Shown: one piece after another, positions 1 through 5,622 of the stretch
How positions within the stretch are numbered: the stretch's first letter is position 1
How the letters are laid out: every line of letters begins with the position of its first letter
NCBI GenBank assembly: GCA_900769375.1
Contig: CAAGGN010000130.1
Location: 1 to 6,814, forward strand
DNA length: 6,814 nucleotides
Direction: 5' to 3'
DNA from: Clostridia bacterium
Lineage (GTDB): Bacteria; Bacillota; Clostridia; Oscillospirales; Acutalibacteraceae
The notes under the pieces: model-generated
The model's input: the letters and a program-made list of their open reading frames with translations, nothing else
What the model was told of the DNA's origin: nothing
Databases searched by the model: none
Translations under genes and position numbers: made by a program

Positions 1-470
1 AGGATCTCTCTCAGCCCGGTCAGTATGCTTGCGAAGAAAAGATTACCGTTGTTGGACCTAAATCCAGCGTAAAGGCATCTATTTTAGGACCCACAAGACC
101 TGCAGATCAGGTTGAGCTTTCTCTTACCGATGCCCGCGCCATCGGCGTTAGCGCTCCTATCCGTGAATCAGGTGACGTTGCCGGCTCCGGCGCTTGCAAA
201 CTTGTAGGTCCCTGCGGTGAGGTTGAGCTTAAAGAAGGCGTTATTGCCGCTAAGCGTCATATCCATATGACCGTAGCAGACGGTGAGAAATTCGGCATTA
301 CCGATAAGCAGATAGTTAGCGTTAAAATCGCAACCGAAGGCAGAGCCCTCGTATTTGATGATGTTGTTGCCCGAGTAAGCGATAGCTACGCTCTTGCTAT
401 GCATATTGATACTGATGAGGCCAATGCCGCCGCAGTTCCCGGCAGTTGTATCGGTGAAATCCTTGCGTAA
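1..470 (+). CDS. pduL: Phosphate propanoyltransferase PduL (phosphotransacylase), 3' part only
   Basis: The enzyme interconverts acyl-CoA plus phosphate with acyl-phosphate plus CoA. With acetate or propionate kinase it gives ATP by substrate-level phosphorylation. Reading begins in frame at base 3, and about 155 C-terminal residues are visible; the start lies left of the window. Family signatures seen are DLSQPGQYACEEKITVVGP near the left edge, VELSLTDARAIGVSAPIRES, KRHIHM (His codons at 258 and 264) and MHIDTDEANAA (His codon at 402). The histidines of the last two motifs are known zinc ligands in this family. The gene overlaps hemW by about 17 bases. No microcompartment shell gene is in view, so a free cytosolic, Pta-replacing role is as likely as a propanediol-utilisation role; that is inference. 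It looks more GC-rich than the genes that follow. Confidence 0.93.
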   Translation, partial: DLSQPGQYACEEKITVVGPKSSVKASILGPTRPADQVELSLTDARAIGVSAPIRESGDVAGSGACKLVGPCGEVELKEGVIAAKRHIHMTVADGEKFGITDKQIVSVKIATEGRALVFDDVVARVSDSYALAMHIDTDEANAAAVPGSCIGEILA

Positions 471-1557
471 GCCGCTGGGATTATATATTCATATACCTTT
501 TTGCGCTAAAAAATGCGCCTACTGTGATTTTTATTCTGCATTTCCGGAAGGCACCGTTACCGCGCGTTACCTTTCTGTTTTAAAAGAAGAAATAATTAAA
601 TGGGGCGGTCTTACGGACCGCCCCATTGATACTATATATATAGGTGGCGGAACCCCTTCGCTTTTGGGTGAAAGAATAGGGGAGATAGTAAAAACGGTAT
701 ATGTTAACTTTAGTGTGTGTAAAGACGTCGAAATAACGGTGGAAGCCAACCCTTGCTCTATAACTCCCGAGTTTTTAAAATCCGCAAGGGAAAGCGGAGT
801 AAACCGTCTTTCTATCGGTGTTCAAAGCGGCAATGATAATGAACTTAAAGTTTTAGGCCGAACCCATACTGCAGAAATGGCAAAATCGGCGGTAGAACTT
901 GCCAAGAGAGAAGGTTTTAATAATATTTCCCTTGATCTTATGCTTTGTCTGCCCGATAGCAGTATAAAATCATTAAAGGAAAATATGGATTTTATCGTGG
1001 GACTAAACCCTGAACATGTTTCCGCTTATATGCTTAAAATTGAGGAAAAAACGCTTTTTGCAAAAAGGGAATTAAACCTTCCAAATGAGGAAGAAGAAGC
1101 AGAACAGTATCTTTTTATGTGCGATTATCTAAAAGAAAAAGGATATGAGCATTATGAGATATCTAATTTCTGCAAAAATGGAAAAGAAAGCCGCCATAAT
1201 TTAAAATATTGGCAATGTGAAGAGTATATCGGTATAGGTCCTTCTGCTCACTCGTTTTTGGACGGGAAAAGATTTTTCTATCCTGCGGATTTAAGGAAAT
1301 TTATTTCTTGCCCCGAAACAGTCGTTGAAGGCGAGGGCGGCGACCGCGAGGAAAAACTTATGTTGGCTCTTCGTCTTAAAAAAGGAATAAACCTTTTAGA
1401 ATTTTTCGAGGATATTCCTAAAAAACTTACAGAAAAAATAAATAATTTTGAAAGCAAGGGCTTGATTTCTTATAATCATCCCCACCTTCATTTAACCGAT
1501 AAAGGTATGCTTCTTTCAAATATTTTAATAACGGAGTTAATTTATGAAGACCTATAA
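454..1557 (+). CDS. hemW: HemW, radical SAM heme chaperone (HemN-like, formerly called coproporphyrinogen oxidase)
   Basis: About 367 residues, normal for HemW. The radical SAM cluster motif CAKKCAYC is at residues 17-24, in the context IHIPFC...CDFYS. The SAM-binding GGGTPS is at 64-69. HNLKYW at 248-253 matches the HNxxYW heme-binding motif that separates HemW from true HemN. HemW proteins bind a 4Fe-4S cluster and heme and are thought to deliver heme to acceptor proteins; many are misannotated as oxygen-independent coproporphyrinogen III oxidase. The start is uncertain. The frame is open back to TTG 394, but that would extend the protein far beyond the family's N-terminus. GTG 454 or TTG 463, inside the end of pduL, fits best; no clear ribosome site is seen, so translation is probably coupled to pduL. 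The last 14 bases overlap the next gene. A perfect hairpin lies at 599-627 within the gene. Confidence 0.92.
   Translation: MKSLRKPLGLYIHIPFCAKKCAYCDFYSAFPEGTVTARYLSVLKEEIIKWGGLTDRPIDTIYIGGGTPSLLGERIGEIVKTVYVNFSVCKDVEITVEANPCSITPEFLKSARESGVNRLSIGVQSGNDNELKVLGRTHTAEMAKSAVELAKREGFNNISLDLMLCLPDSSIKSLKENMDFIVGLNPEHVSAYMLKIEEKTLFAKRELNLPNEEEEAEQYLFMCDYLKEKGYEHYEISNFCKNGKESRHNLKYWQCEEYIGIGPSAHSFLDGKRFFYPADLRKFISCPETVVEGEGGDREEKLMLALRLKKGINLLEFFEDIPKKLTEKINNFESKGLISYNHPHLHLTDKGMLLSNILITELIYEDL
599..627. repeat. Perfect 12-bp inverted repeat (hairpin) inside hemW
   Basis: Arm 599-610 (AATGGGGCGGTC) is the exact reverse complement of arm 616-627, separated by the five bases TTACG. The core is nine GC-rich pairs, so the RNA should fold stably. 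No T-run follows, so it is not a classical terminator. It encodes part of the KWGGLTDRPIDTIY stretch before the GGGTPS motif, where HemW proteins align without an insertion. It is therefore not an obvious inserted element. Function unknown. Confidence 0.85.
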
Positions 1558-2149
1558 AATTCACCTTATCCGTCACGGTATGACCGATGCGAATATTGAT
1601 GGCAGATATATTGGATGTAAAACAGATTTACCCTTATCACCCGAGGGTGTAAGGGAGCTTAAAAGTTTAAGAGAAAATATGGAGTATCCCGATATTGAAG
1701 CCCTTTACACAAGTCCTTTGCTTCGTTGCAAACAAACCGCTTCCGTGATTTATCCGGGTTTTGAGCCCATTAGCGTAGATGAACTTACCGAATATGATTT
1801 CGGTATTTTCGAAAACAAGACCGCAAGAGAACTTGAAATTATGCCCGAATATTTAGAGTGGACTTCGGGTAAAATTTCTGCTACACCCGATGGCGAAGAT
1901 ACAAATGATTTTATAAGGCGAATAGCCCTTGGTATAAATATGATTGTCCGCGATATGATGGAAAAGGATATTACCAATGCGGGAGTTATTATGCACGGCG
2001 GCGCAATTATGATGTTTTTAGCCACCTGCGCCGTACCCCGTAAACGCTCGGTTGAGTGGACAAGTGATAACGGCAGAGGATATTCAATAATGATTACCCC
2101 TTCTCTTTATCATAGCAGTGGCATAGTTGAAGTTTACGATATTATTTGA
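1544..2149 (+). CDS. Histidine phosphatase family protein (phosphoglycerate mutase-like; possibly alpha-ribazole phosphatase CobC-type)
   Basis: 201 residues, the usual size of a small cytosolic histidine phosphatase. The catalytic LIRHG motif is at residues 8-12, with R10 and the phosphorylated His at 11. Phosphate-pocket R61 lies in YTSPLLRCKQTA, the likely general acid E83 in TEYDFG, and the second catalytic His at 151 in IMHGGA. All four core residues of the superfamily are present. The substrate cannot be read from sequence. The layout resembles CobC and broad-specificity phosphatases, but no cobalamin gene is in view. ATG 1544 lies inside the end of hemW and has a GGAG at 1533-1536, seven bases upstream. 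The TGA stop lies eight bases before the chosen ung start, so the gene belongs to the same co-translated run. Confidence 0.88.
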   Translation: MKTYKIHLIRHGMTDANIDGRYIGCKTDLPLSPEGVRELKSLRENMEYPDIEALYTSPLLRCKQTASVIYPGFEPISVDELTEYDFGIFENKTARELEIMPEYLEWTSGKISATPDGEDTNDFIRRIALGINMIVRDMMEKDITNAGVIMHGGAIMMFLATCAVPRKRSVEWTSDNGRGYSIMITPSLYHSSGIVEVYDII

Positions 2150-2151
2150 GG
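2148..2151 (+). promoter_or_regulatory. Ribosome binding site deciding the ung start
   Basis: GAGG lies six bases before ATG 2158 and overlaps the TGA stop of the phosphatase gene. This favours ATG 2158 over the in-frame TTG at 2146, which has no such site at the right distance. Confidence 0.7.
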
Positions 2152-2157
2152 TATCTT

Positions 2158-2826
2158 ATGGTAAATATAGGAAACGATTGGGATAATATATTAAAGGATG
2201 AATGGGAAAAACCCTATTACCTTAATTTAAGGGGATTTTTAAAAACCGAATATGCAAGTCATATCATATATCCACCTATGAACGATATATTTAACGCTCT
2301 AAAATATACCTCCTTCGAGGATACAAAAGTGGTTATAATAGGTCAGGACCCATACCATGGCGAAGGTCAGGCCCACGGGCTTTGTTTCTCGGTTAAAAAG
2401 GGCGTGGATATTCCGCCCTCCCTTCGTAATATGTATAAAGAATTGGAAACCGATTTAGGAATAATTCCCGCGAACCACGGAGAGCTGACCAAATGGGCAA
2501 AGCAGGGTGTGCTTATGCTTAATAATGTCCTTACCGTAAGGTCAGGGGAAGCCAATAGCCATAAGGGCTTCGGTTGGGAAAAGTTTACCGATAGAGTAAT
2601 TGCCGAACTTGATAAAAAGGAAACCCCCGTTGTTTTCTTGCTTTGGGGCGCTAATGCAAGAAAAAAGGCGGAAATAATTAAAAATCCCATCCATAAAAAG
2701 CTTATAACTGTTCATCCAAGTCCACTTTCGGCATACGGTGGTTTCTTTGGCTGCGGTCATTTTTCAAAAACCAATGAAATCCTTAAAGAATCGGGACAAA
2801 CACCTATTGATTGGCAGATAGATTAG
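2158..2826 (+). CDS. ung: Uracil-DNA glycosylase, family 1
   Basis: Removes uracil from DNA, arising from cytosine deamination or dUTP misincorporation, and so starts base excision repair. 222 residues, standard for Ung. The water-activating loop GQDPYHGEGQAHGL carries catalytic Asp at residue 64. The uracil-specificity strand LLWGANA and the minor-groove loop HPSPLSAYGGFFGCGHFS, with catalytic His at 186, are both intact, as in active family 1 enzymes. Family 4/5 UDGs, with iron-sulfur cysteines, are excluded by these motifs. The start at ATG 2158 is set by GAGG at 2148-2151; a TTG four codons upstream is the alternative. Only three bases separate the stop from folC, consistent with one operon. 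Confidence 0.97.
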   Translation: MVNIGNDWDNILKDEWEKPYYLNLRGFLKTEYASHIIYPPMNDIFNALKYTSFEDTKVVIIGQDPYHGEGQAHGLCFSVKKGVDIPPSLRNMYKELETDLGIIPANHGELTKWAKQGVLMLNNVLTVRSGEANSHKGFGWEKFTDRVIAELDKKETPVVFLLWGANARKKAEIIKNPIHKKLITVHPSPLSAYGGFFGCGHFSKTNEILKESGQTPIDWQID

Positions 2827-2829
2827 TTT

Positions 2830-4053
2830 ATGAATTATAAAGAAACCTTAGATTATATTCATTCCCTCGGTATGTTTTCTCATCCCGCGGGGCTTGAGCG
2901 GATAAAAAAACTTTTAAACGCCCTTGATAATCCGCAGGATAGGTTTCCCGCTATTCATATTGCGGGTACTAACGGCAAGGGCTCCGTTTCTGTTATGGTT
3001 GCCGCGGCTCTTAAAAAAGAGGGCTATAAGGTGGGACTTTTTACTTCGCCTTATATCGTGAATTTCAGAGAGCGGATAACCGTAAACGGTGAGTTTATAT
3101 CCGAAGATGACCTTTGCCGCCTTGCAGAAAGGGTGAAGGCAACCAATATCGCTGTTACCGAGTTTGAATTTATAACGGCGGTTGGCTTTTTGTATTTCGC
3201 CGAAACCGGCTGTGATATCGTAGTTGCCGAAACAGGTCTTGGCGGTCGCCTCGACGCTACTAATACCCTTAAAAATGTGCCCGTTTCGGTCATCACTAAA
3301 ATCGGTCTTGACCATACGGCAATTCTCGGTAACACCATCGAAGAAATCACCCGTGAAAAATGCGGTATTATTAAAAACAATAAGGTCGTAACCGTTGGTA
3401 CTCAATCTAAAGAGGCACTGCGTGTTATAAAGGAATTTTCGCCTGATGCAATAATCCCTGAAACTCCTAAAATGCTATCAACCGATATTAGCGGCAATAC
3501 CTTCATATATAAAGGCGAGGAGTTTTCTACGGGACTTATAGGCGAATTTCAAATAGAAAATGCCGCTGCGGCTATTGAGGTTTTGCGAAATTGCGGCTTT
3601 AAAATTAGCGATGCTTCAATAAAATGGGGCATAAAAAATGCATTTATTCCTGCCCGTATGGAGATTTTATCACAAAGTCCTCTCATAATTCTTGATGGCG
3701 CCCATAATCCCGATGGCGCTTCGGCGCTTGCAAAATTTATGGAAAAGTATAGCGGTAAAATAACAGCCCTTATTGGCGTTATGAAGGATAAGGATTATAA
3801 AGATGTATTATCTCTTACTCTTAAACACTGCAAATCCGTAGTTTGTGTAACTCCAAACGATTTGCCCCGCGCTTTAAAGGGTGATGAGCTTATGAAAGAA
3901 GCAAAAGAATATTGTTCCGATGTTATTTCTGCCAATACTCTATTAGAGGGATTTGAAATTGCTAAAGCAAAAGCGGGGAAAGATCCTATATTTATATTCG
4001 GATCTCTGTACCTTGCTTCCAATATAAGAAATCTTATCTTTTGCGACAACTGA
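2830..4053 (+). CDS. folC: Bifunctional folylpolyglutamate synthase / dihydrofolate synthase
   Basis: Mur-ligase-family enzyme that adds glutamate to folates with ATP, retaining and activating them in the cytosol; many bacterial members also make dihydrofolate from dihydropteroate. 407 residues, slightly shorter than many homologues but complete. Seen motifs: P-loop HIAGTNGKGS (GTNGKGS at 46-52), the folate-loop region LFTSPYIVNFRERI around 70-83, ETGLGGRLDATN at 134-145, IGLDHTAILG followed by ITREKCGIIK (likely the carbamylated-lysine region), and the C-domain DGAHNPDG at 289-296. Whether it performs both reactions cannot be decided from sequence, and no other folate gene is in view. There is no strong ribosome site before ATG 2830, and the ung stop is three bases away, suggesting coupled translation. 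It appears to be the last gene of the upstream operon. Confidence 0.96.
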   Translation: MNYKETLDYIHSLGMFSHPAGLERIKKLLNALDNPQDRFPAIHIAGTNGKGSVSVMVAAALKKEGYKVGLFTSPYIVNFRERITVNGEFISEDDLCRLAERVKATNIAVTEFEFITAVGFLYFAETGCDIVVAETGLGGRLDATNTLKNVPVSVITKIGLDHTAILGNTIEEITREKCGIIKNNKVVTVGTQSKEALRVIKEFSPDAIIPETPKMLSTDISGNTFIYKGEEFSTGLIGEFQIENAAAAIEVLRNCGFKISDASIKWGIKNAFIPARMEILSQSPLIILDGAHNPDGASALAKFMEKYSGKITALIGVMKDKDYKDVLSLTLKHCKSVVCVTPNDLPRALKGDELMKEAKEYCSDVISANTLLEGFEIAKAKAGKDPIFIFGSLYLASNIRNLIFCDN

Positions 4054-4054
4054 A

Positions 4055-4088
4055 TATGACAAATTTTTTAAGGACGAACCACTATAAT
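4055..4088 (+). promoter_or_regulatory. Candidate Spo0A-activated promoter for the spoIIA operon
   Basis: TATGACAAA at 4055-4063 is, on the opposite strand, a 7/9 match to the Spo0A box TTTGTCGAA. It overlaps a -35-like ATGACA (4056-4061; 5/6 to TTGACA). A perfect TATAAT is at 4083-4088, giving a 21-base spacer. That is too long for an ordinary sigma-A promoter but resembles the long-spaced, Spo0A-activated spoIIG promoter of Bacillus. No convincing sigma-H element was found. In AT-rich DNA these matches could be chance, so this is a prediction only. Confidence 0.4.
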
Positions 4089-4119
4089 AATCTAAGTGGC
4101 TTGTCCTTATTTTATTTTT
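4069..4119 (+). terminator. Intrinsic terminator after folC
   Basis: Arm 4069-4082 (TAAGGACGAACCAC) pairs with 4096-4109 (GTGGCTTGTCCTTA): 14 positions with one G-U pair and one A-C mismatch, closing a 13-base AT-rich loop. The T-rich tail is TTTTATTTTT at 4110-4119. It sits 16 bases after the folC stop and ends one base before the spoIIAA ribosome site. The T-tract is interrupted by one A, so efficiency may be partial. Confidence 0.7.
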
Positions 4120-4124
4120 GGAGG
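4120..4124 (+). promoter_or_regulatory. Ribosome binding site deciding the spoIIAA start
   Basis: GGAGG, six bases before ATG 4131, is the strongest ribosome site in the window. The reading frame is open back to about 4041, but the upstream part runs through the terminator and is not coding. This site fixes the start at 4131. Confidence 0.85.
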
Positions 4125-4130
4125 AATTTT

Positions 4131-4457
4131 ATGGCAGTGGAAATTAAAAATACGGGGGAAGTGTTGACGGCCTATCTCAGCGGTGAAATTGATCATCATT
4201 CTGCCGCAGGGGTAAGAAACGAAATTGATTCGGCAATAGAACTAAATATGCCCTCTATGGTAATTCTTGATTTTTCAGAAGTGAGTTTTATGGATAGTTC
4301 GGGAATAGGGCTTATTATGGGCAGATATAAAATCGTATCAAAAAGCGGAGCCAAGCTTCATGTAAGAGGAGTCACTCCCCAGAATTATAAGGTTATGAAA
4401 TTAGCGGGGCTCGAACGCCTTGCCGTTTTGGACGAAACCTCAATTTTGAAAGGATAG
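4131..4457 (+). CDS. spoIIAA: SpoIIAA, anti-sigma-F factor antagonist (STAS domain)
   Basis: 108 residues forming a single STAS domain. In the forespore, unphosphorylated SpoIIAA binds SpoIIAB and frees sigma-F; SpoIIAB phosphorylates it and SpoIIE dephosphorylates it. GEIDHHSA near residues 18-25 and SFMDSSGIGLIMGRYK from residue 52 closely match Bacillus SpoIIAA (GELDHHTA; SFMDSSGLGVILGRYK). The phosphorylated serine corresponds to S56, just after D55. The length is slightly below the 117 residues of Bacillus. The gene order SpoIIAA, SpoIIAB, sigma factor supports the assignment over a generic RsbV-like antagonist. The start is fixed by GGAGG at 4120-4124. The stop lies seven bases before spoIIAB. 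Confidence 0.95.
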   Translation: MAVEIKNTGEVLTAYLSGEIDHHSAAGVRNEIDSAIELNMPSMVILDFSEVSFMDSSGIGLIMGRYKIVSKSGAKLHVRGVTPQNYKVMKLAGLERLAVLDETSILKG

Positions 4458-4464
4458 ATAAAAT

Positions 4465-4902
4465 ATGAACGTTATAAATAAGTTTTCAATGAATATGATG
4501 TCTTGCTCTGCTAATGAGAGCTTTGCAAGAGCGGCAATTTCCGCCTTTGCTTTGCAACTTGACCCAACAATTGAGGATATAAGCGATATAAAAACCGCCG
4601 TATCCGAAGCGGTGACTAACTGTATCGTTCACGCCTATAAAGAAAAGGCGGGTAAGATTTACATAACTGCAGAAATCTGTGACAACTTCTCCATACGAAT
4701 AAAAATCAAGGATAGAGGTTGCGGTATTGAGGATATTGATAAAGCAATGCAACCCTTATTTTCCTCTATCGGCGACGAGAGAGCGGGGCTCGGCTTTTCG
4801 GTAATGCAGAGCTTTATGGATAAAATCAGTGTTCGCTCAAGGGTAGGATACGGTACTACTGTAACACTTATAAAGAACATATCCCCAAAATATTCAAGAT
4901 AA
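4465..4902 (+). CDS. spoIIAB: SpoIIAB, anti-sigma-F factor and serine kinase
   Basis: 145-residue GHKL-type ATPase. As a dimer with ATP it holds sigma-F inactive, and it phosphorylates SpoIIAA on serine. NESFAR at residues 17-22 includes R22, equivalent to the sigma-contacting R20 of Bacillus SpoIIAB. The N-box SEAVTN at 47-52 carries E48 and N52 (E46 and N50 in Bacillus). G1 is DRGCGI from D83, QPLF is at 96-99 and the G2 loop GLGFSVM at 108-114. QLDPT also matches. All residues needed for ATP binding and kinase action appear present. The ribosome site is AAAGGA at 4449-4453 area, about eleven bases upstream, rather far. The TAA stop directly abuts the sigF ATG in the same frame. RsbW is the alternative family, but similarity and gene order favour SpoIIAB. 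Confidence 0.95.
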   Translation: MNVINKFSMNMMSCSANESFARAAISAFALQLDPTIEDISDIKTAVSEAVTNCIVHAYKEKAGKIYITAEICDNFSIRIKIKDRGCGIEDIDKAMQPLFSSIGDERAGLGFSVMQSFMDKISVRSRVGYGTTVTLIKNISPKYSR

Positions 4903-5568
4903 ATGCTAAAAGAAAATATAAGCCGCGAGAGTTTTATCGAGGAAAATCTGCGGCTTGTCCACTCCCTTTGTCATAGATTTAAAGGGCGGGGAATTGAATA
5001 TGACGATTTGTTTCAGGCAGGATGTGTCGGATTGGTTAAAGCCGCCGACGCTTTCGATGAGGATAGGGGACTTTGTTTTTCCACCTACGCCGTTCCGGTG
5101 ATATTAGGTGAAATAAGAAGATTGTTCAGGGACGGAGGTCCCGTTAAGGTATCAAGAAGTTTAAAAGAACTTTCACTTAGAATCAATAGAATTAAAGAGC
5201 CAATGCAGTATGAACTTGGGAGGGAACCAACCGTCAGTGAGTTGGCCGATAAATTAGGTGTAACAGCAGAGGATATAAACGAAGCGATTTGCGCCGCCCA
5301 ACCCACCGCCTCACTTACCACTCAAAACGATGACGGTATAAGCGAATGGGATATACCCACAGTCAGTACAGAGGACGAAATTTCCGATAGATTATCTATT
5401 GATATGGCCCTTGAAAAACTTGATGAAACGGAGCAGAAAATTATAAGGTACAGATATTTTTCCGCCCTTACTCAAAGCAAAACGGCAGAACTTATGTCTA
5501 TGTCGCAGGTGCAGGTATCAAGAATGGAGAAAAGGATACTAAAAAAACTGCGGAGCGCTCTTAATTGA
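4903..5568 (+). CDS. sigF: RNA polymerase sporulation sigma factor sigma-F (SpoIIAC)
   Basis: 221-residue sigma-70-family protein directing early forespore transcription. Region 2 (about 11-80) includes DDLFQAGCVGLVKAADAFD and the -10 recognition segment FSTYAVPVILGEIRRLFRDGG. Region 3 begins at VKVSRSLKEL and includes LGREPTVSELADKLGV. Region 4 (about 165-221) ends in the helix-turn-helix LTQSKTAELMSMSQVQVSRM. VKVSRSLKEL and SQVQVSR match Bacillus sigma-F; sigma-G is very similar, and the spoIIA context decides. It is about 25-35 residues shorter than Bacillus sigma-F (255), all at the N-terminus. The frame cannot extend upstream because the spoIIAB TAA sits immediately before ATG 4903. There is no clear ribosome site, so translation probably depends on reinitiation after spoIIAB. 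The TGA stop lies within the -35 of the next promoter. Confidence 0.94.
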   Translation: MLKENISRESFIEENLRLVHSLCHRFKGRGIEYDDLFQAGCVGLVKAADAFDEDRGLCFSTYAVPVILGEIRRLFRDGGPVKVSRSLKELSLRINRIKEPMQYELGREPTVSELADKLGVTAEDINEAICAAQPTASLTTQNDDGISEWDIPTVSTEDEISDRLSIDMALEKLDETEQKIIRYRYFSALTQSKTAELMSMSQVQVSRMEKRILKKLRSALN

Positions 5569-5593
5569 CAAAAATTATGACGTATGTTAAAAT
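5565..5593 (+). promoter_or_regulatory. Strong sigma-A promoter with extended -10 for the glycosyltransferase gene
   Basis: Perfect -35 TTGACA at 5565-5570, a 17-base spacer and -10 TAAAAT at 5588-5593, preceded by TG at 5585-5586 (extended -10). The predicted start of transcription is near 5600. The sigF stop codon TGA (5566-5568) is embedded in the -35. A second TATACT at 5599-5604 is less well placed. Confidence 0.85.
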
Positions 5594-5610
5594 ATCGCTA
5601 TACTGATAAT

Positions 5611-5614
5611 AGGA
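5611..5614 (+). promoter_or_regulatory. Ribosome binding site deciding the glycosyltransferase start
   Basis: AGGA eight bases before ATG 5623. The in-frame ATG 5584 lies between the -35 and -10 and would not be on the transcript. ATG 5614 overlaps the AGGA itself and has no well-spaced ribosome site. Confidence 0.75.
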
Positions 5615-5622
5615 TGGATAAA

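Noticed and set aside
394..453. N-terminal extension of hemW from TTG 394
   Set aside because: It would overlap pduL by 77 bases, adds residues with no similarity to the HemW N-terminus, and has no ribosome site.
1750..2025. Minus-strand open frame with hydrophobic N-terminus inside the phosphatase gene
   Set aside because: Fully antisense to a gene with intact catalytic residues. The hydrophobic look comes from the complementary codons.
2914..3405. 163-residue open frame on the minus strand inside folC
   Set aside because: It lies wholly within the folC coding region, shows no recognisable motif, and folC has complete family motifs across the same bases. It is a mirror frame.
4056..4098. 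Sigma-H promoter for spoIIA
   Set aside because: An AGGA occurs at 4071-4074 but no GAAT-type -10 element lies at the expected distance.
4041..4130. Upstream extension of spoIIAA
   Set aside because: The open frame runs through the terminator hairpin; GGAGG before ATG 4131 and SpoIIAA family length fix the start.
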